DNA of 64,000 nucleotides, from NCBI RefSeq assembly GCF_016306625.1, contig NZ_JACOII010000020.1, forward strand, positions 62,001 to 126,000. The letters run 5' to 3'. Position 1 is the first letter of the stretch, and the number at the start of each line of letters is the position of its first letter. Shown here in pieces: positions 28,974 to 39,097 of the stretch. The DNA comes from Xenorhabdus lircayensis. GTDB taxonomy: Bacteria > Pseudomonadota > Gammaproteobacteria > Enterobacterales > Enterobacteriaceae. A program made the position numbers and the translations under genes. The notes beneath the pieces are model-generated. The model saw nothing but the letters and a program-made list of their open reading frames with translations. It searched no databases and was not told the origin of the DNA.

Positions 28974-30383
28974 ATGTCCGTTGAACATGTTTTGTCCATG
29001 ATTGAAGAACATCAGGTGAAGTTTATTGACTTACGTTTTACTGATACCAAAGGTAAAGAACAGCATATCACCATCCCTGCCCACCAGATTGATGAAGATT
29101 TCTTCGAAGATGGCAAAATGTTTGACGGTTCATCTATCGGTGGCTGGAAAGGTATCAATGAGTCCGACATGGTGTTAATGCCAGATCCAAGTACCGCAAT
29201 GCTTGATCCTTTCTTTAATGATGCCACCCTCATCCTGCGCTGCGATATTCTGGAACCCGGCACAATGCAAGGTTATGTTCGCGATCCCCGCTCCATCGCC
29301 AAACGCGCAGAAGATTTTCTACGTGCAAGCGACATTGCAGATACAATTTTATTTGGGCCGGAACCCGAGTTTTTCCTGTTCGATGACATTCGTTTCGGTA
29401 ACTCCATCTCTGGCTCGTATTACCATATTGATGATACTGAAGCGGCATGGAACAGTGGTACGCGTTATGAAGGCGGTAACAAAGGCCATCGCCCCGGTGT
29501 CAAAGGAGGCTATTTCCCTGTTCCTCCAGTAGATTCTTCTCAAGATCTACGTTCAGCCATGTGTCTGACAATGGAAAAAATGGGTTTAGTGGTTGAAGCC
29601 CACCATCATGAAGTTGCGACCGCCGGACAAAACGAAATCGCCACCCGCTTTAATACCATGACTAAAAAAGCGGATGAAACCCAGATTTATAAGTATGTAG
29701 TTCATAATGTTGCCCATAAATATGGCAAGACTGCCACATTTATGCCAAAACCATTGGTAGGCGATAACGGCTCTGGAATGCACTGTCATATGTCACTGTC
29801 CAAAAATGGTACTAACCTGTTTGCTGGTGATAAATACGGTGGTCTATCCGAGCTGGCACTTTACTATATCGGCGGTGTCATCAAGCATGCCCGCGCATTG
29901 AATGCTTTTACCAACCCAACCACTAACTCATACAAACGTCTGGTTCCCGGCTTTGAAGCTCCAGTGATGCTGGCTTATTCTGCCCGTAACCGCTCTGCTT
30001 CTATCCGCATTCCGGTTGTAGCCAGCACTAAGGCTCGCCGTATTGAAGTGCGTTTCCCTGATCCAGCAGCGAACCCTTATCTGTCCTTTTCTGCCCTGTT
30101 GATGGCGGGTCTGGATGGCATCATCAATAAAATCCACCCGGGTGATGCAATGGATAAAAACTTGTATGACCTGCCAGCGGAAGAGGCGCAGGAGATCCCA
30201 ACGGTGGCCCCTTCTCTGGAAGACGCATTGGCCGCACTGGATGCAGACCGAGAATTCCTGACACGCGGTGGTGTTTTCACTGATGATGCAATTGATGCTT
30301 ATATCAACTTATTGAAGGGTGAAATTGAGCGTGTCCGCATGACTCCACATCCTTTAGAGTTTGAACTGTATTACAGCGTGTAA
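28974..30383 (+). CDS. glnA: Glutamine synthetase type I
   Basis: ATP-dependent ligation of ammonia to glutamate in a cytoplasmic dodecamer, the central nitrogen-assimilation enzyme. It has 469 residues, identical in length to E. coli GlnA. Visible motifs include [10 protein letters not shown], the [11 protein letters not shown] metal-site segment, [16 protein letters not shown], the ATP-site [29 protein letters not shown], and the adenylylation region [12 protein letters not shown] with the conserved tyrosine. AGGAGAG precedes the ATG. It is followed by glnL and glnG, as in E. coli, and driven by a sigma-54/NtrC promoter. Confidence 0.98.
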   Translation: MSVEHVLSMIEEHQVKFIDLRFTDTKGKEQHITIPAHQIDEDFFEDGKMFDGSSIGGWKGINESDMVLMPDPSTAMLDPFFNDATLILRCDILEPGTMQGYVRDPRSIAKRAEDFLRASDIADTILFGPEPEFFLFDDIRFGNSISGSYYHIDDTEAAWNSGTRYEGGNKGHRPGVKGGYFPVPPVDSSQDLRSAMCLTMEKMGLVVEAHHHEVATAGQNEIATRFNTMTKKADETQIYKYVVHNVAHKYGKTATFMPKPLVGDNGSGMHCHMSLSKNGTNLFAGDKYGGLSELALYYIGGVIKHARALNAFTNPTTNSYKRLVPGFEAPVMLAYSARNRSASIRIPVVASTKARRIEVRFPDPAANPYLSFSALLMAGLDGIINKIHPGDAMDKNLYDLPAEEAQEIPTVAPSLEDALAALDADREFLTRGGVFTDDAIDAYINLLKGEIERVRMTPHPLEFELYYSV

Positions 30384-30446
30384 TGTTTTATCGTGTGCTT
30401 GATGGCATTGCGGTTGTACCTTTTTTTGTTGCCGTGAAACTTTTGG

Positions 30447-30470
30447 CCCATCTTCGGATGGGTTCTTTTC
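30447..30470 (+). terminator. glnA 3'-end hairpin (attenuating terminator)
   Basis: A 6-bp stem CCCATC / GATGGG closed by a stable TTCG tetraloop is followed by TTCTTTT, about 65 bp after glnA. It probably ends most glnA transcripts while allowing read-through into glnL and glnG. Confidence 0.75.
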
Positions 30471-30598
30471 CCGTACATATGCACGCTACAATCACTCGTG
30501 ATGATGCATGTTCCCAATAACACAGCCAGATGATACACAGCGGAAATAACGCATACTGAGCAGAAGGATTCATCGAGTTATGCTTAAATAGGCTACAA

Positions 30599-30615
30599 TG
30601 CACCAAAAAAGTGCA
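30599..30615 (+). promoter_or_regulatory. NtrC site upstream of glnL
   Basis: TGCACCAAAAAAGTGCA is a 17-bp NtrC-type dyad ending 8 bp before the glnL ATG. In E. coli a similar NtrC site represses the glnL promoter; the same role is inferred here. Confidence 0.75.
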
Positions 30616-30623
30616 GAGATTGA

Positions 30624-31673
30624 ATGACAATGGTTGATTTACCCGAAGCAGAACAGATTCTCGACTCACTGATAAACAGCGTCTTGGTGCTGGATAATGA
30701 TCTGATTATCCGTTACGCCAATCATTCCGCTATGCAACTTCTGGCACAAAGTACACGTAAATTATTCGGTACGCCTCTTCCAATTCTGTTTAGCTATATC
30801 TCAATGGATACAGAATTGATGCGTTCCAGTTTGATCAACAGCCATGGTTTTACCGACAACGAAGTTATACTGGTGATTAATAATCACTCTCATGTGATGT
30901 CGCTCAGTGCCCAACCGATTTCCGAACAGCTTATTCTGCTGGAACTGGCGCCTATGGATAGTCAACGCCGTTTAAGCCAAGAGCAGATACAACAAGCACA
31001 GCAGGCAGCTGCACGAGAATTGGTTCGGGGGCTGGCCCATGAAATCAAAAACCCCCTTGGCGGGCTGCGGGGAGCCGCACAACTGCTGGCTAAAGCGCTG
31101 CCAGAACCGTCCTTGCGGGAATATACCCAAGTGATTATCGAACAGGCAGACAGGCTGCGCGCCCTTGTTGATCGGTTGCTGGGGCCACAGCATCCGGGAA
31201 CCCAAACCCACCAGAGTATCCACTATGTGGTCGAGCGGGTTTATCAATTAGTTTCACTGGAAATGCCTGCCAATGTCACGTTGATAAAAGATTATGATCC
31301 CAGCCTGCCAGAACTGTCTCACTATCCTGACCAAATTGAGCAAGTTCTGCTGAATATCACCCGTAATGCCCTGCAAGCACTGGGCAAAAAAGGCGGTACT
31401 ATTACTCTGCGAACACGAACAGCCTTTCAGGTTAGCTTACAGGGTGAGCGCTATCGTCTGGCTGCCAGAATTGACATTGAAGACAGTGGGCCAGGCATCT
31501 CCCCCAATATTCAGGATACGCTTTTTTATCCCATGATCAGTGGACATAGAGGTGGAACTGGACTCGGGCTGTCCATCGCGCGTAATCTTATCGACCAGCA
31601 TGCTGGCAAAATCGAATTTACCAGTTGGCCGGGACATACGGAATTTTCCATTTACCTGCCTATCAAGAAATAA
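30624..31673 (+). CDS. glnL: Nitrogen regulation sensor histidine kinase NtrB
   Basis: Cytoplasmic kinase/phosphatase that responds to PII (GlnB) and controls NtrC phosphorylation. It has 349 residues, as in E. coli. The N-terminal PAS domain spans about 8-120. The phosphoaccepting histidine is H139 in [18 protein letters not shown]. The catalytic ATPase domain carries the N-box ([12 protein letters not shown]), DSGPGI and [19 protein letters not shown]. It begins directly after an NtrC site and lies 24 bp upstream of glnG. Confidence 0.97.
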   Translation: MTMVDLPEAEQILDSLINSVLVLDNDLIIRYANHSAMQLLAQSTRKLFGTPLPILFSYISMDTELMRSSLINSHGFTDNEVILVINNHSHVMSLSAQPISEQLILLELAPMDSQRRLSQEQIQQAQQAAARELVRGLAHEIKNPLGGLRGAAQLLAKALPEPSLREYTQVIIEQADRLRALVDRLLGPQHPGTQTHQSIHYVVERVYQLVSLEMPANVTLIKDYDPSLPELSHYPDQIEQVLLNITRNALQALGKKGGTITLRTRTAFQVSLQGERYRLAARIDIEDSGPGISPNIQDTLFYPMISGHRGGTGLGLSIARNLIDQHAGKIEFTSWPGHTEFSIYLPIKK

Positions 31674-31697
31674 CCGATCAAGAAGTAGAGGGTGACA

Positions 31698-33128
31698 ATG
31701 CAACGAGGAAAAATCTGGATCGTTGATGATGATAGTTCTATCCGCTGGGTACTTGAACGGGCGCTAAGTGGTGCAGGAATGGAATGCACCACTTTTGAAA
31801 ATGCCGATGCGGTGCTGGCTGCACTATCACAGGGCAGCCCTGAAGTTATTCTGTCCGATATCCGCATGCCCGGCTTGGACGGATTAAGCCTGCTCAACCA
31901 GATAAAACAGAGCCACCCACAGCTTCCGGTCATCATTATGACCGCCCATTCTGATCTGGATGCCGCTGTCAGTGCTTATCAACACGGTGCGTTCGATTAT
32001 CTGCCAAAACCCTTCGATATTGATGAAACCGTTGCGCTGGTTGAGCGGGCGCTAAGTCACTATCGCGAACAGCATCAATCTTCCTCCAATCCGCAAGTGC
32101 CGGTATCCGTTTCAGACATGATCGGAGAAGCACCAGCCATGCAGGAGGTATACCGGATTATCGGCCGACTTTCCCTCTCCTCCATCAGTGTGTTAATCAA
32201 TGGGGAATCCGGCACGGGAAAGGAGCTGGTTGCCCATGCCCTGCACCGCCACAGCCCACGTTCTTCAGCGCCATTTATTGCTCTGAATATGGCTGCAATT
32301 CCGAAAGATTTGATTGAGTCCGAACTGTTTGGTCATGAGAAAGGTGCTTTTACGGGGGCAAATCAAGTACGCCACGGGCGTTTTGAACAAGCCAATGGCG
32401 GCTCGCTGTTTTTGGACGAAATTGGCGATATGCCGCTGGATATCCAAACTCGCTTACTGCGTGTTCTGGCAGAGGGGCAATTCTATCGGGTTGGGGGTTA
32501 TGCACCAGTGAAGGTTGATGTCCGCATTATTGCAGCTACTCACCAGAAACTTGAACAACGCGTTGCAGAAGGCAAATTTCGGGAAGATCTCTATCATCGC
32601 CTGAATGTGATTCGCGTTCAGTTACCCCCTTTGCGGGACAGAGTGGAAGACATTCCTCGTCTAGCGCATCATTTCCTGCAACAAACCGCCAAAGAACTGG
32701 GTGTTGAAGCCAAAGTGCTGCATCCTGATACCGAAACTGCCTTGATACGCCTGCCGTGGTCGGGAAATGTCCGCCAATTGGAAAACGTCTGCCGTTGGCT
32801 GACCGTGATGGCTGCCAGCAAGGAAGTACTGGTACAGGATCTTCCTGCTGATCTGATTGGAAACCGAACTACAGAACAGGCAAAAATTATCACTCTTTCT
32901 CACTCCACCTCACCTGAAAATTGGCCACAATTACTGGCAGACTGGGCACAACATGCCTTAAAAGAGGGGAAAACTGATCTTCTTTCCGATGCCCTCCCAT
33001 TGCTGGAACGCACTCTGCTTAATTGCGCTCTGGTGTATACCAATGGGCATAAACAGGAAGCCGCCCGCTTGCTAGGCTGGGGCAGAAATACCATAACGCG
33101 GAAATTGAAAGAATTGGGGTTGGAGTAA
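31698..33128 (+). CDS. glnG: Nitrogen response regulator NtrC
   Basis: Sigma-54-dependent enhancer-binding activator of nitrogen-limitation genes. The ATG at 31698 gives 476 residues starting MQRGKIWIVDDD, as in E. coli; GAGGG precedes it and an upstream GTG at 31692 is less likely. The receiver domain has D54 (LSDIRMPG). The AAA+ domain carries Walker A GESGTGKE, the sigma-54-contacting GAFTGA loop and the FLDEIGDMP Walker B. The C-terminal Fis-type helix-turn-helix reads QEAARLLGWGRNTITRKLKE. NtrC sites before glnA and glnL are its expected targets. Confidence 0.97.
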   Translation: MQRGKIWIVDDDSSIRWVLERALSGAGMECTTFENADAVLAALSQGSPEVILSDIRMPGLDGLSLLNQIKQSHPQLPVIIMTAHSDLDAAVSAYQHGAFDYLPKPFDIDETVALVERALSHYREQHQSSSNPQVPVSVSDMIGEAPAMQEVYRIIGRLSLSSISVLINGESGTGKELVAHALHRHSPRSSAPFIALNMAAIPKDLIESELFGHEKGAFTGANQVRHGRFEQANGGSLFLDEIGDMPLDIQTRLLRVLAEGQFYRVGGYAPVKVDVRIIAATHQKLEQRVAEGKFREDLYHRLNVIRVQLPPLRDRVEDIPRLAHHFLQQTAKELGVEAKVLHPDTETALIRLPWSGNVRQLENVCRWLTVMAASKEVLVQDLPADLIGNRTTEQAKIITLSHSTSPENWPQLLADWAQHALKEGKTDLLSDALPLLERTLLNCALVYTNGHKQEAARLLGWGRNTITRKLKELGLE

Positions 33129-33325
33129 ATCGATATATATTATGGATGCTATTTGGCATGGATTCTGTCTACACAGAAAAAGATAAAATCCAACATTGAA
33201 AAATAATCAAGAATTAACTTTATATGAAGATAATGACAGTATTTCACTGACATTAAGAGAATATGCAGAAAATAGGTAGCATGGGAAGAAAGCTCATCTT
33301 ACGAGCCTTCCCATTTCTGACAGCC

Positions 33326-34699
33326 TCATATCACCCGCGAAAACTGCCTCTGCCGCATCTGATTACGCAGATAGCTATCAAAACACATACAAATATTACG
33401 GATCAGCAGACGCCCTTTTGGTGATACGTAAACCTGCGATTCTGTCACTTCAACCAGTCCATCTTCTGCCAATGGCGCCAACAATTGCAGGTCTTCGGCA
33501 AAGTAATCAGCGAAGTTCAGCCCATAACGCTGTTCAATATCCACAAAGTTCAGCCGGAAATTACAGATTAGCTCTTTAATCACATCACGGCGAATGCAGT
33601 CATCCTGCGTCAGTGCCAAACCACGCCATAACGCATTACCGTGGGCTTCTACTGCTGCATAGTAAGTTTTCAGGTCTTTATGGTTCTGCGCATAGCTGTC
33701 CCCCAGCATACTGATGGCTGAGACGCCCATACCGAGTAAATCGCATTCTCCCTGCGTGGTGTATCCCTGAAAATTACGATGCAAAATGCCTTCTCGCTGG
33801 GCAACCGCCAATTCATCATCAGGGCGGGCAAAGTGATCCATACCAATAAACTGATAATCATTGCCTGTCAGAGTCGCAATCGTTTCCTGCAAAATATCCA
33901 GTTTCTGCGTCACACTTGGTAAGTCTTGCTCTTTAATCTTACGCTGTGCCGCAAACAAATTCGGTAAATGAGCATAGTTGAATACACTCAGGCGATCAGG
34001 TGACAACGCCAGCACGCGCTGCAATGTAAAGGTAAAGCTCTCTGCGGTCTGTTTTGGCAGACCATAAATCAGATCAATGCTGGTGGATGTAAAGCCGGTT
34101 TCGCGCGCGCGATTAACCAGTTCGAAGATAAAATCCTCGTCCTGTTCGCGATTCACCAAACGCTGTACGTCTTTATTAAAATCCTGCACACCCATACTCA
34201 GACGGTTAAATCCTTCATGGCGCAGGTGATCAATCACATCAAGCTCAATTTCACGCGGATCAATTTCAATGGAAAGTTCGGCATCAGGCAGAAAATGGAA
34301 ATGGCTACGCAACATCGACATCAATCGACTGATCTGTGCCTTATCCAAATAAGTTGGCGTTCCTCCGCCCCAGTGCATTTGGCTAATTTTCCGCTGAGAA
34401 AATAATTTCGCTCGGGTAGCAATCTCTTTTTCCAACACATTCAGATAGTCATCTGCCTTGTGCTTTTGGCGAGTGACCAACTTATTGCAGCCGCAGAAAT
34501 AACACAGCTTATGACAGAACGGGATATGAATGTAGAGGGAAAGAGGGCGCTCGGGATAACGGGAAGCGGCGTGGGTAAAAGCAGCAGCATCGTATTGCTG
34601 GTTAAACTCCAATGCCGTTGGATATGAAGTATAACGAGGCCCTGAATAGTTGTATTTTTGGATCAAAGGCAGATCCCAAACAATGGCTTGTTCTGGCAT
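33326..34699 (-). CDS. hemN: Oxygen-independent coproporphyrinogen III oxidase HemN
   Basis: Radical-SAM enzyme that oxidatively decarboxylates coproporphyrinogen III during anaerobic haem synthesis. It has 457 residues, as in E. coli. The [4Fe-4S] cysteines are C62, C66 and C69 in FCHKLCYFCGC. GGGTPTYL, the HemN-specific RLSMGVQDFNKDVQ and the DLIYGLPKQTAESF segments are conserved. It is convergent with glnG, the same neighbourhood as E. coli. Confidence 0.97.
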   Translation of the reverse strand: MPEQAIVWDLPLIQKYNYSGPRYTSYPTALEFNQQYDAAAFTHAASRYPERPLSLYIHIPFCHKLCYFCGCNKLVTRQKHKADDYLNVLEKEIATRAKLFSQRKISQMHWGGGTPTYLDKAQISRLMSMLRSHFHFLPDAELSIEIDPREIELDVIDHLRHEGFNRLSMGVQDFNKDVQRLVNREQDEDFIFELVNRARETGFTSTSIDLIYGLPKQTAESFTFTLQRVLALSPDRLSVFNYAHLPNLFAAQRKIKEQDLPSVTQKLDILQETIATLTGNDYQFIGMDHFARPDDELAVAQREGILHRNFQGYTTQGECDLLGMGVSAISMLGDSYAQNHKDLKTYYAAVEAHGNALWRGLALTQDDCIRRDVIKELICNFRLNFVDIEQRYGLNFADYFAEDLQLLAPLAEDGLVEVTESQVYVSPKGRLLIRNICMCFDSYLRNQMRQRQFSRVI

Positions 34700-34701
34700 G
34701 C

Positions 34702-34884
34702 TTATTCCTTCCGCTGTTTTCGCCCATCAAAACACAACCTTTTCGTGGAGCTGAAATGTCGTGCCATAATGGTACCGCGCAATCGACGTTTACGTCGCGA
34801 TAGCCGCCATAGTTTACCCAATAACCACAATAAATAACATACTAATAATGTGGTTATTAGGATGAACCCGCCTTCTACAATCAC
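34702..34884 (-). CDS. Possible small single-span membrane protein between yihI and hemN
   Basis: 60-codon frame with a GTG start. One strong hydrophobic segment (GGFILITTLLVCYLLWLLG) is followed by a very basic tail. It sits in the same-strand gap between yihI and hemN, where some gammaproteobacteria keep a small membrane gene. No good Shine-Dalgarno was seen and I recognise no homologue, so it may be spurious or a truncated remnant. Confidence 0.3.
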   Translation of the reverse strand: MIVEGGFILITTLLVCYLLWLLGKLWRLSRRKRRLRGTIMARHFSSTKRLCFDGRKQRKE

Positions 34885-34902
34885 AACTAATTGATGCAGG
34901 GA

Positions 34903-35433
34903 TTACTTACCCTTCAACAACTGCATGATATCTTCCTGTGGTTGTTCTTCTTCGCTGTCACCTTCTTCCAGATTGATACCCAACTCTTCCATCAGGGCAT
35001 CGATGCGGTCGAGCATATTATCGATATAGGCTTTCTCTTCCTGAGACAGTGTTTCACCCTGTTCAAAACGTGCCAGCAAGTCATCCAGGCGCTCATCATT
35101 TTCCAGCATGTTCAGCTCTTCCTGCGGTGACAGACGAGGCGTCTGTTTCTCCACAACTGGTTTAGCCACTGGTTTCGCAGCCACCGTTTTTTCACCGGCG
35201 ACCAGAGGAACCGGAACTTTACTGCCGATACGCGGATCTTTTTCCTGCTTGGCTCCTGAGCGCTTATTATCTCTGTCATCACCGTTACTACGGCTGCCGG
35301 AGGGGTTACCACGCTGTTTTTTCTGACGTTTACGCTCGCGCCCTTCTATATTTAGCTCTGCGCGGCTTTTTCTTTTTTGCTTACCAGCGGAAGACTTCGG
35401 CTTCGCTGGTGATTTTTTCTTTAACGGGCTCAT
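34903..35433 (-). CDS. yihI: Der GTPase-activating protein YihI
   Basis: Cytoplasmic regulator that stimulates GTP hydrolysis by the ribosome-assembly GTPase Der. It has 176 residues (E. coli 169). The N-terminal half is Lys/Arg-rich and probably disordered (KSRAELNIEGRERKRQKKQRG). The acidic helical C-terminal half (ERLDDLLARFEQGETLSQEE, then YIDNMLDRIDALMEELGI) is the conserved part. It lies upstream of hemN on the same strand, as in E. coli. Confidence 0.93.
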   Translation of the reverse strand: MSPLKKKSPAKPKSSAGKQKRKSRAELNIEGRERKRQKKQRGNPSGSRSNGDDRDNKRSGAKQEKDPRIGSKVPVPLVAGEKTVAAKPVAKPVVEKQTPRLSPQEELNMLENDERLDDLLARFEQGETLSQEEKAYIDNMLDRIDALMEELGINLEEGDSEEEQPQEDIMQLLKGK

Positions 35434-35581
35434 GGTTTGTGACTCAACTCGCTTTTATCAAGATATTTTCGGCGGAATCTAACAGAAACTACCTTTAACA
35501 TCCAATGTCATTCACTTATGGTTTAAAGTTCGGCTATTATCCTAGATAACTTTAATTCAAATAATATGATCATTAACCACC

Positions 35582-37051
35582 ATGCGTTTTTTCAATACTT
35601 CTTCTTATCGCATGCCATTGTATCTTTGGGTCACTGGTTATGCTGCTTTATGGGTAATAGCAAGCTACTCTCTCGATCCCACCGTTCCTTATGATGCCGT
35701 AGAAGCTTTGAACTGGGGCATCAATGGGGAGTGGGGATCTCCCAAAAACCCGTGGCTAGTGGGCACTATAATGCTACCCGCCATCCATATCAGCAATATT
35801 TCTCTTAGTTTTTATTGGTATTTCACCCATTTTGTTGCCATTGCCATCGGTATGCTCGGTGTCTGGCAACTGACTTTCAAGCTAACAGGCAAAGTCACAC
35901 TGGCTTGGCTTGCCATGTTAACGCTGAACCTGTCCGGTATCATCAATTTTGATATCATTCCTTATAACGATAATTACCTTTTGGTTATGCTCTGGCCGTG
36001 GTCGCTGCTGTTTTTCCTGCGCGCCATCGACGATCATCCCAAATGGTGGCTGGCATTCGCACTCACCACAGGGCTGGCAACGATGGGGAAATACTCTTCG
36101 CTGGCCATCGTCGGCTCTGTCTTTTTGCTCTCTCTGTTCGTGCCTAAAGTGCGTCGCAACTATCGGGAACCCTTGTTCTATCTCGCCATCGTGGTGTGGT
36201 TAGCGCTAGTGTTACCGAACGTCTGGTGGCTAGTGCATAACGACTTCGTTGCGTTTAAGTGGGTAGATTCCCAAATTCAAAAAGGATTCAATCTGCATAC
36301 CACACGTGCGGCGTTTTCCGTGTTCTATCCGTTGATTATCGTCAGTGTGATTATTTACCTGCTGGGTGGCCGAATTGGCTGGCCAAAACAGCAATCCAAC
36401 GCGTTGATCAATATCGTTATCCTACTGCCTTTGCTGATTATTTACGGCTGGTTCTCCTTCAATCAGGGCGGACGTATGACTGAGTGGATACAGCCTTTCA
36501 TGGCCGTTTCGCCCGCCCTGTTAGTGGGATCGATAACGGTCTATCCCAACAAGTCTCTGAAAGGAACATTTCTGGGATTGGCTATATTCGGCGCATTGGT
36601 GTTGATCGGCTATACCAGCGTGATGATGGCGAATGTCCGTGATGCAGGGCAAAAATTTGTTGGCATAAAAACCCTTACCAGCCAACTTGATCAACGTTGG
36701 AACGAGCTATATCCGACACCTTTGCGCTATGTTGGCGGGAAATATCTGCATGAATGGCTGACGTTCTATAGCCACTATCGTCCAGAAACGATACAGCCTT
36801 GGGAATTAGATAATGGGGCGCCACCGAATATCTATAACCGTCATATCAAAGAGAGCGATATCGTAGAGTATGGTGCATTACTGGTGGGGGAACGAGGCAA
36901 AAGCTGTGCGGAGGAAGGTTTCCAGCATACTCTTCAGGAATGGCCGGCATTGACGATCAGCCATAAGGAAGAGTTCTCCTTCCAAGCCCAGCCAAGTGCT
37001 GAACCAGAAACGGTCTGCATTGGTTTTGTGGCACCTGAAAATATCCAATAA
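35582..37051 (+). CDS. GT39-type membrane glycosyltransferase (ArnT-like)
   Basis: 489-residue polytopic inner-membrane protein with about ten hydrophobic segments. It resembles family 39 (PMT/ArnT-like) transferases, which use polyprenyl-phosphate sugar donors. The acidic motif expected in the first periplasmic loop is present (PTVPYDAVEALNWGINGEWG, then SPKNPWLVG). IIPYNDNYLLVMLWPWSLLF and GKYSSLAIV are also typical of the family. The C-terminal 110 residues are soluble and probably periplasmic. Substrate is not predictable; lipid A, O-antigen or other envelope glycans are candidates. It stands alone, divergent from yihI. Confidence 0.75.
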   Translation: MRFFNTSSYRMPLYLWVTGYAALWVIASYSLDPTVPYDAVEALNWGINGEWGSPKNPWLVGTIMLPAIHISNISLSFYWYFTHFVAIAIGMLGVWQLTFKLTGKVTLAWLAMLTLNLSGIINFDIIPYNDNYLLVMLWPWSLLFFLRAIDDHPKWWLAFALTTGLATMGKYSSLAIVGSVFLLSLFVPKVRRNYREPLFYLAIVVWLALVLPNVWWLVHNDFVAFKWVDSQIQKGFNLHTTRAAFSVFYPLIIVSVIIYLLGGRIGWPKQQSNALINIVILLPLLIIYGWFSFNQGGRMTEWIQPFMAVSPALLVGSITVYPNKSLKGTFLGLAIFGALVLIGYTSVMMANVRDAGQKFVGIKTLTSQLDQRWNELYPTPLRYVGGKYLHEWLTFYSHYRPETIQPWELDNGAPPNIYNRHIKESDIVEYGALLVGERGKSCAEEGFQHTLQEWPALTISHKEEFSFQAQPSAEPETVCIGFVAPENIQ

Positions 37052-37069
37052 TAGATTAACCATCTAATA

Positions 37070-37104
37070 AAAAGCCTGACAGCAATATTCATTGTCAGGC
37101 TTTT
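37070..37104. terminator. Bidirectional terminator between the GT39 gene and adeP
   Basis: A 12-bp stem (AAAAGCCTGACA / TGTCAGGCTTTT) with an 11-nt loop and flanking A and T runs lies between the two convergent stops. Confidence 0.85.
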
Positions 37105-37124
37105 TATTACCATATCAATCATGT

Positions 37125-38462
37125 TTAGTGGGCATCCACCAACACCATTTTCAATACAAACAGTAGCGTCACAACGATAACGCAGGAGCCAATTTCACGC
37201 CATTTTCCGGTTCCCAATTTCATGGCACAGTAGGCGATAAAACCCAGCGCAATGCCTTCAGTAATGGAAAAACTAAATGGCATCATGACCGCAGTGATAA
37301 ATGCGGGTACGGATTCAGTCAGATCGTTCCATTTCACTCGTGTCAGGCTGGAAGTCATCAAAACACCGACATAAACCAGCGCTCCCGCCGTGGCATAGGC
37401 AGGAACCATGCTCGCCAGTGGAGAAATAAACATCACCAGCAGGAATAAAATACCGACCACAATCGCCATCAAACCCGTACGACCACCAACAGAAACACCA
37501 GCGGAGCTTTCGATATAAGCGGTAACCGAAGAAGTGCCAATGTAAGAACCCGCTACCGAACTGATACTGTCCACATACAACGCTTGTTTCATGCGTGGGA
37601 ATTTGCCGTTACTGTCCGCGATCCCTGCTTTATCCGTCACGCCAATCAATGTACCGGAAGAGTCAAACAAGTTCACCAGCATGAACGAGAAAATAACACC
37701 AGCCAAAGCAATATCCAGTGCGCCTTTCACATCGACATTACCCACCACACTCATCACACTGGGCGGCAGGTCAAAAATACCGTGATATTCCACATATCCC
37801 ATCATAAAGCTGATGCCTGTTGTCGCCAGGATGGAGATCAATACTGCTGCGTGGAAATTGCGTGCTGCTAAAATGGCAATGATGAAAAAGCCTAATGTTC
37901 CCAACAGGACGTTATGAGAAGCAAAATTACCAATTGAGACGATTGTATCGGGATTTGGCACGATAATGCCGGCATTTTTCAGCCCCATCATGGCAATGAA
38001 CAGGCCGATACCGCTGGTAATTCCCACCCGTAAACTCAATGGAATATTGGCGATCATCCAATAACGGATTTTAAAGATAGTTAAGATCAGCAATCCCACC
38101 GCGCCCCAGAAAATCGCTCCCATCGCGACCTGCCATGAAATACCCATCGCACCGACCACAACAAAGGCGAAAAACGCATTCAGCCCCATCGCAGGTGCAA
38201 CGGCAACAGGCAGATTTGCCATTAATCCCATCAAGATACTGCCCACTGCGGCAATTAAGCAGGTGGTGACAAATACCGCCTTAATATCCATTCCTGCAAC
38301 CGCCAAAATTTGCGGGTTAACAAAAACGATATAGACCATGGTCAGAAAGGTCGTCACTCCGGCAACCATTTCGGTGCGAACCGTTGTGCCATGTTCCTCT
38401 AATTTAAACACGCGCTGAAGCAAGCCCTGACGATTTGCAGAGCCAGAAGTTATTGTGCTCAT
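37125..38462 (-). CDS. adeP: Adenine permease AdeP (PurP-type)
   Basis: Inner-membrane high-affinity proton/adenine symporter of the AzgA-like NCS2 subfamily. It has 445 residues, the same as E. coli AdeP (YieG), and matches across its length: FKLEEHGTTVRTEMVAGVTT, FLTMVYIVFVNPQIL, APAMGLNAFFAFVVVGAMG, LFDSSGTLIGVTDKAG and GTSSVTAYIESSAGVSVGGR. The close match separates it from the hypoxanthine/guanine permeases GhxP and GhxQ. A PurR-like box lies upstream. Confidence 0.92.
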   Translation of the reverse strand: MSTITSGSANRQGLLQRVFKLEEHGTTVRTEMVAGVTTFLTMVYIVFVNPQILAVAGMDIKAVFVTTCLIAAVGSILMGLMANLPVAVAPAMGLNAFFAFVVVGAMGISWQVAMGAIFWGAVGLLILTIFKIRYWMIANIPLSLRVGITSGIGLFIAMMGLKNAGIIVPNPDTIVSIGNFASHNVLLGTLGFFIIAILAARNFHAAVLISILATTGISFMMGYVEYHGIFDLPPSVMSVVGNVDVKGALDIALAGVIFSFMLVNLFDSSGTLIGVTDKAGIADSNGKFPRMKQALYVDSISSVAGSYIGTSSVTAYIESSAGVSVGGRTGLMAIVVGILFLLVMFISPLASMVPAYATAGALVYVGVLMTSSLTRVKWNDLTESVPAFITAVMMPFSFSITEGIALGFIAYCAMKLGTGKWREIGSCVIVVTLLFVLKMVLVDAH

Positions 38463-38544
38463 GTAATGTTGTTTCCCAAAAAACGAAGTTTTCGACCCAT
38501 CTTACAGGAAACCCATAAAAATCGTTACTGTGGAACAACAAAAA

Positions 38545-38560
38545 AAGTAAACGTTTGCGG
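38545..38560 (-). promoter_or_regulatory. Probable PurR operator upstream of adeP
   Basis: Read on the minus strand, CCGCAAACGTTTACTT matches 13 of 16 consensus PurR positions, including the core CGCAAACGTTT, about 85 bp before the adeP start. Confidence 0.65.
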
Positions 38561-38729
38561 AGCGTATAATCAATAAGTTACATAACAAAATGATTGTTGT
38601 GGTTATTCATCAGATGACGCTATTTTATGCGTTATTTCTGCCATTCATCATGTTATGCCACGCCAAAAAACAGTGTAATTCTCTGGGATGTTTAGTGTAA
38701 TATTCAGTTTAATTACCTTATGATGATTT

Positions 38730-38825
38730 TCATTTATTTTCTTTTTTTGATTTTTTTCTTCTTGTATCCATTCGTTTCTTACGCTCTATTTCCTTTAAAT
38801 GAACGCTGTATTGTTTCTTGCTCAT
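38730..38825 (-). CDS. Possible 31-residue basic microprotein
   Basis: The frame starts MSKKQYSVHLKEIERKKRMD and ends with a Lys/Arg-rich stretch. AGGA lies 8 nt before this ATG. More than half of the residues are charged. No homologue is recognised and the upstream in-frame extension lacks support. It could be a real small protein or a chance ORF. Confidence 0.25.
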   Translation of the reverse strand: MSKKQYSVHLKEIERKKRMDTRRKKSKKENK

Positions 38826-39097
38826 TTTCATTATCCTATCGCTATCTTTACTCAATAAAAAATGTGTCATTTTAAAATATTTAATATCAATAACCATATT
38901 AAAAAAATGCTGGCTATTCATAATGAATTTTGTTAACAAAGAAAGAGTTATTTAAAGGTATCCCCACTCATTTACTTCGTTCATAACCGTGTTGCACTTA
39001 TTATGTGAATGCAAGTTGCTTTACTTCTCGTGGTTATAGCATAAGATTTAACCAGAAAATACCGATTAAATTCTAAAAACAGAGACAACCACATAGA

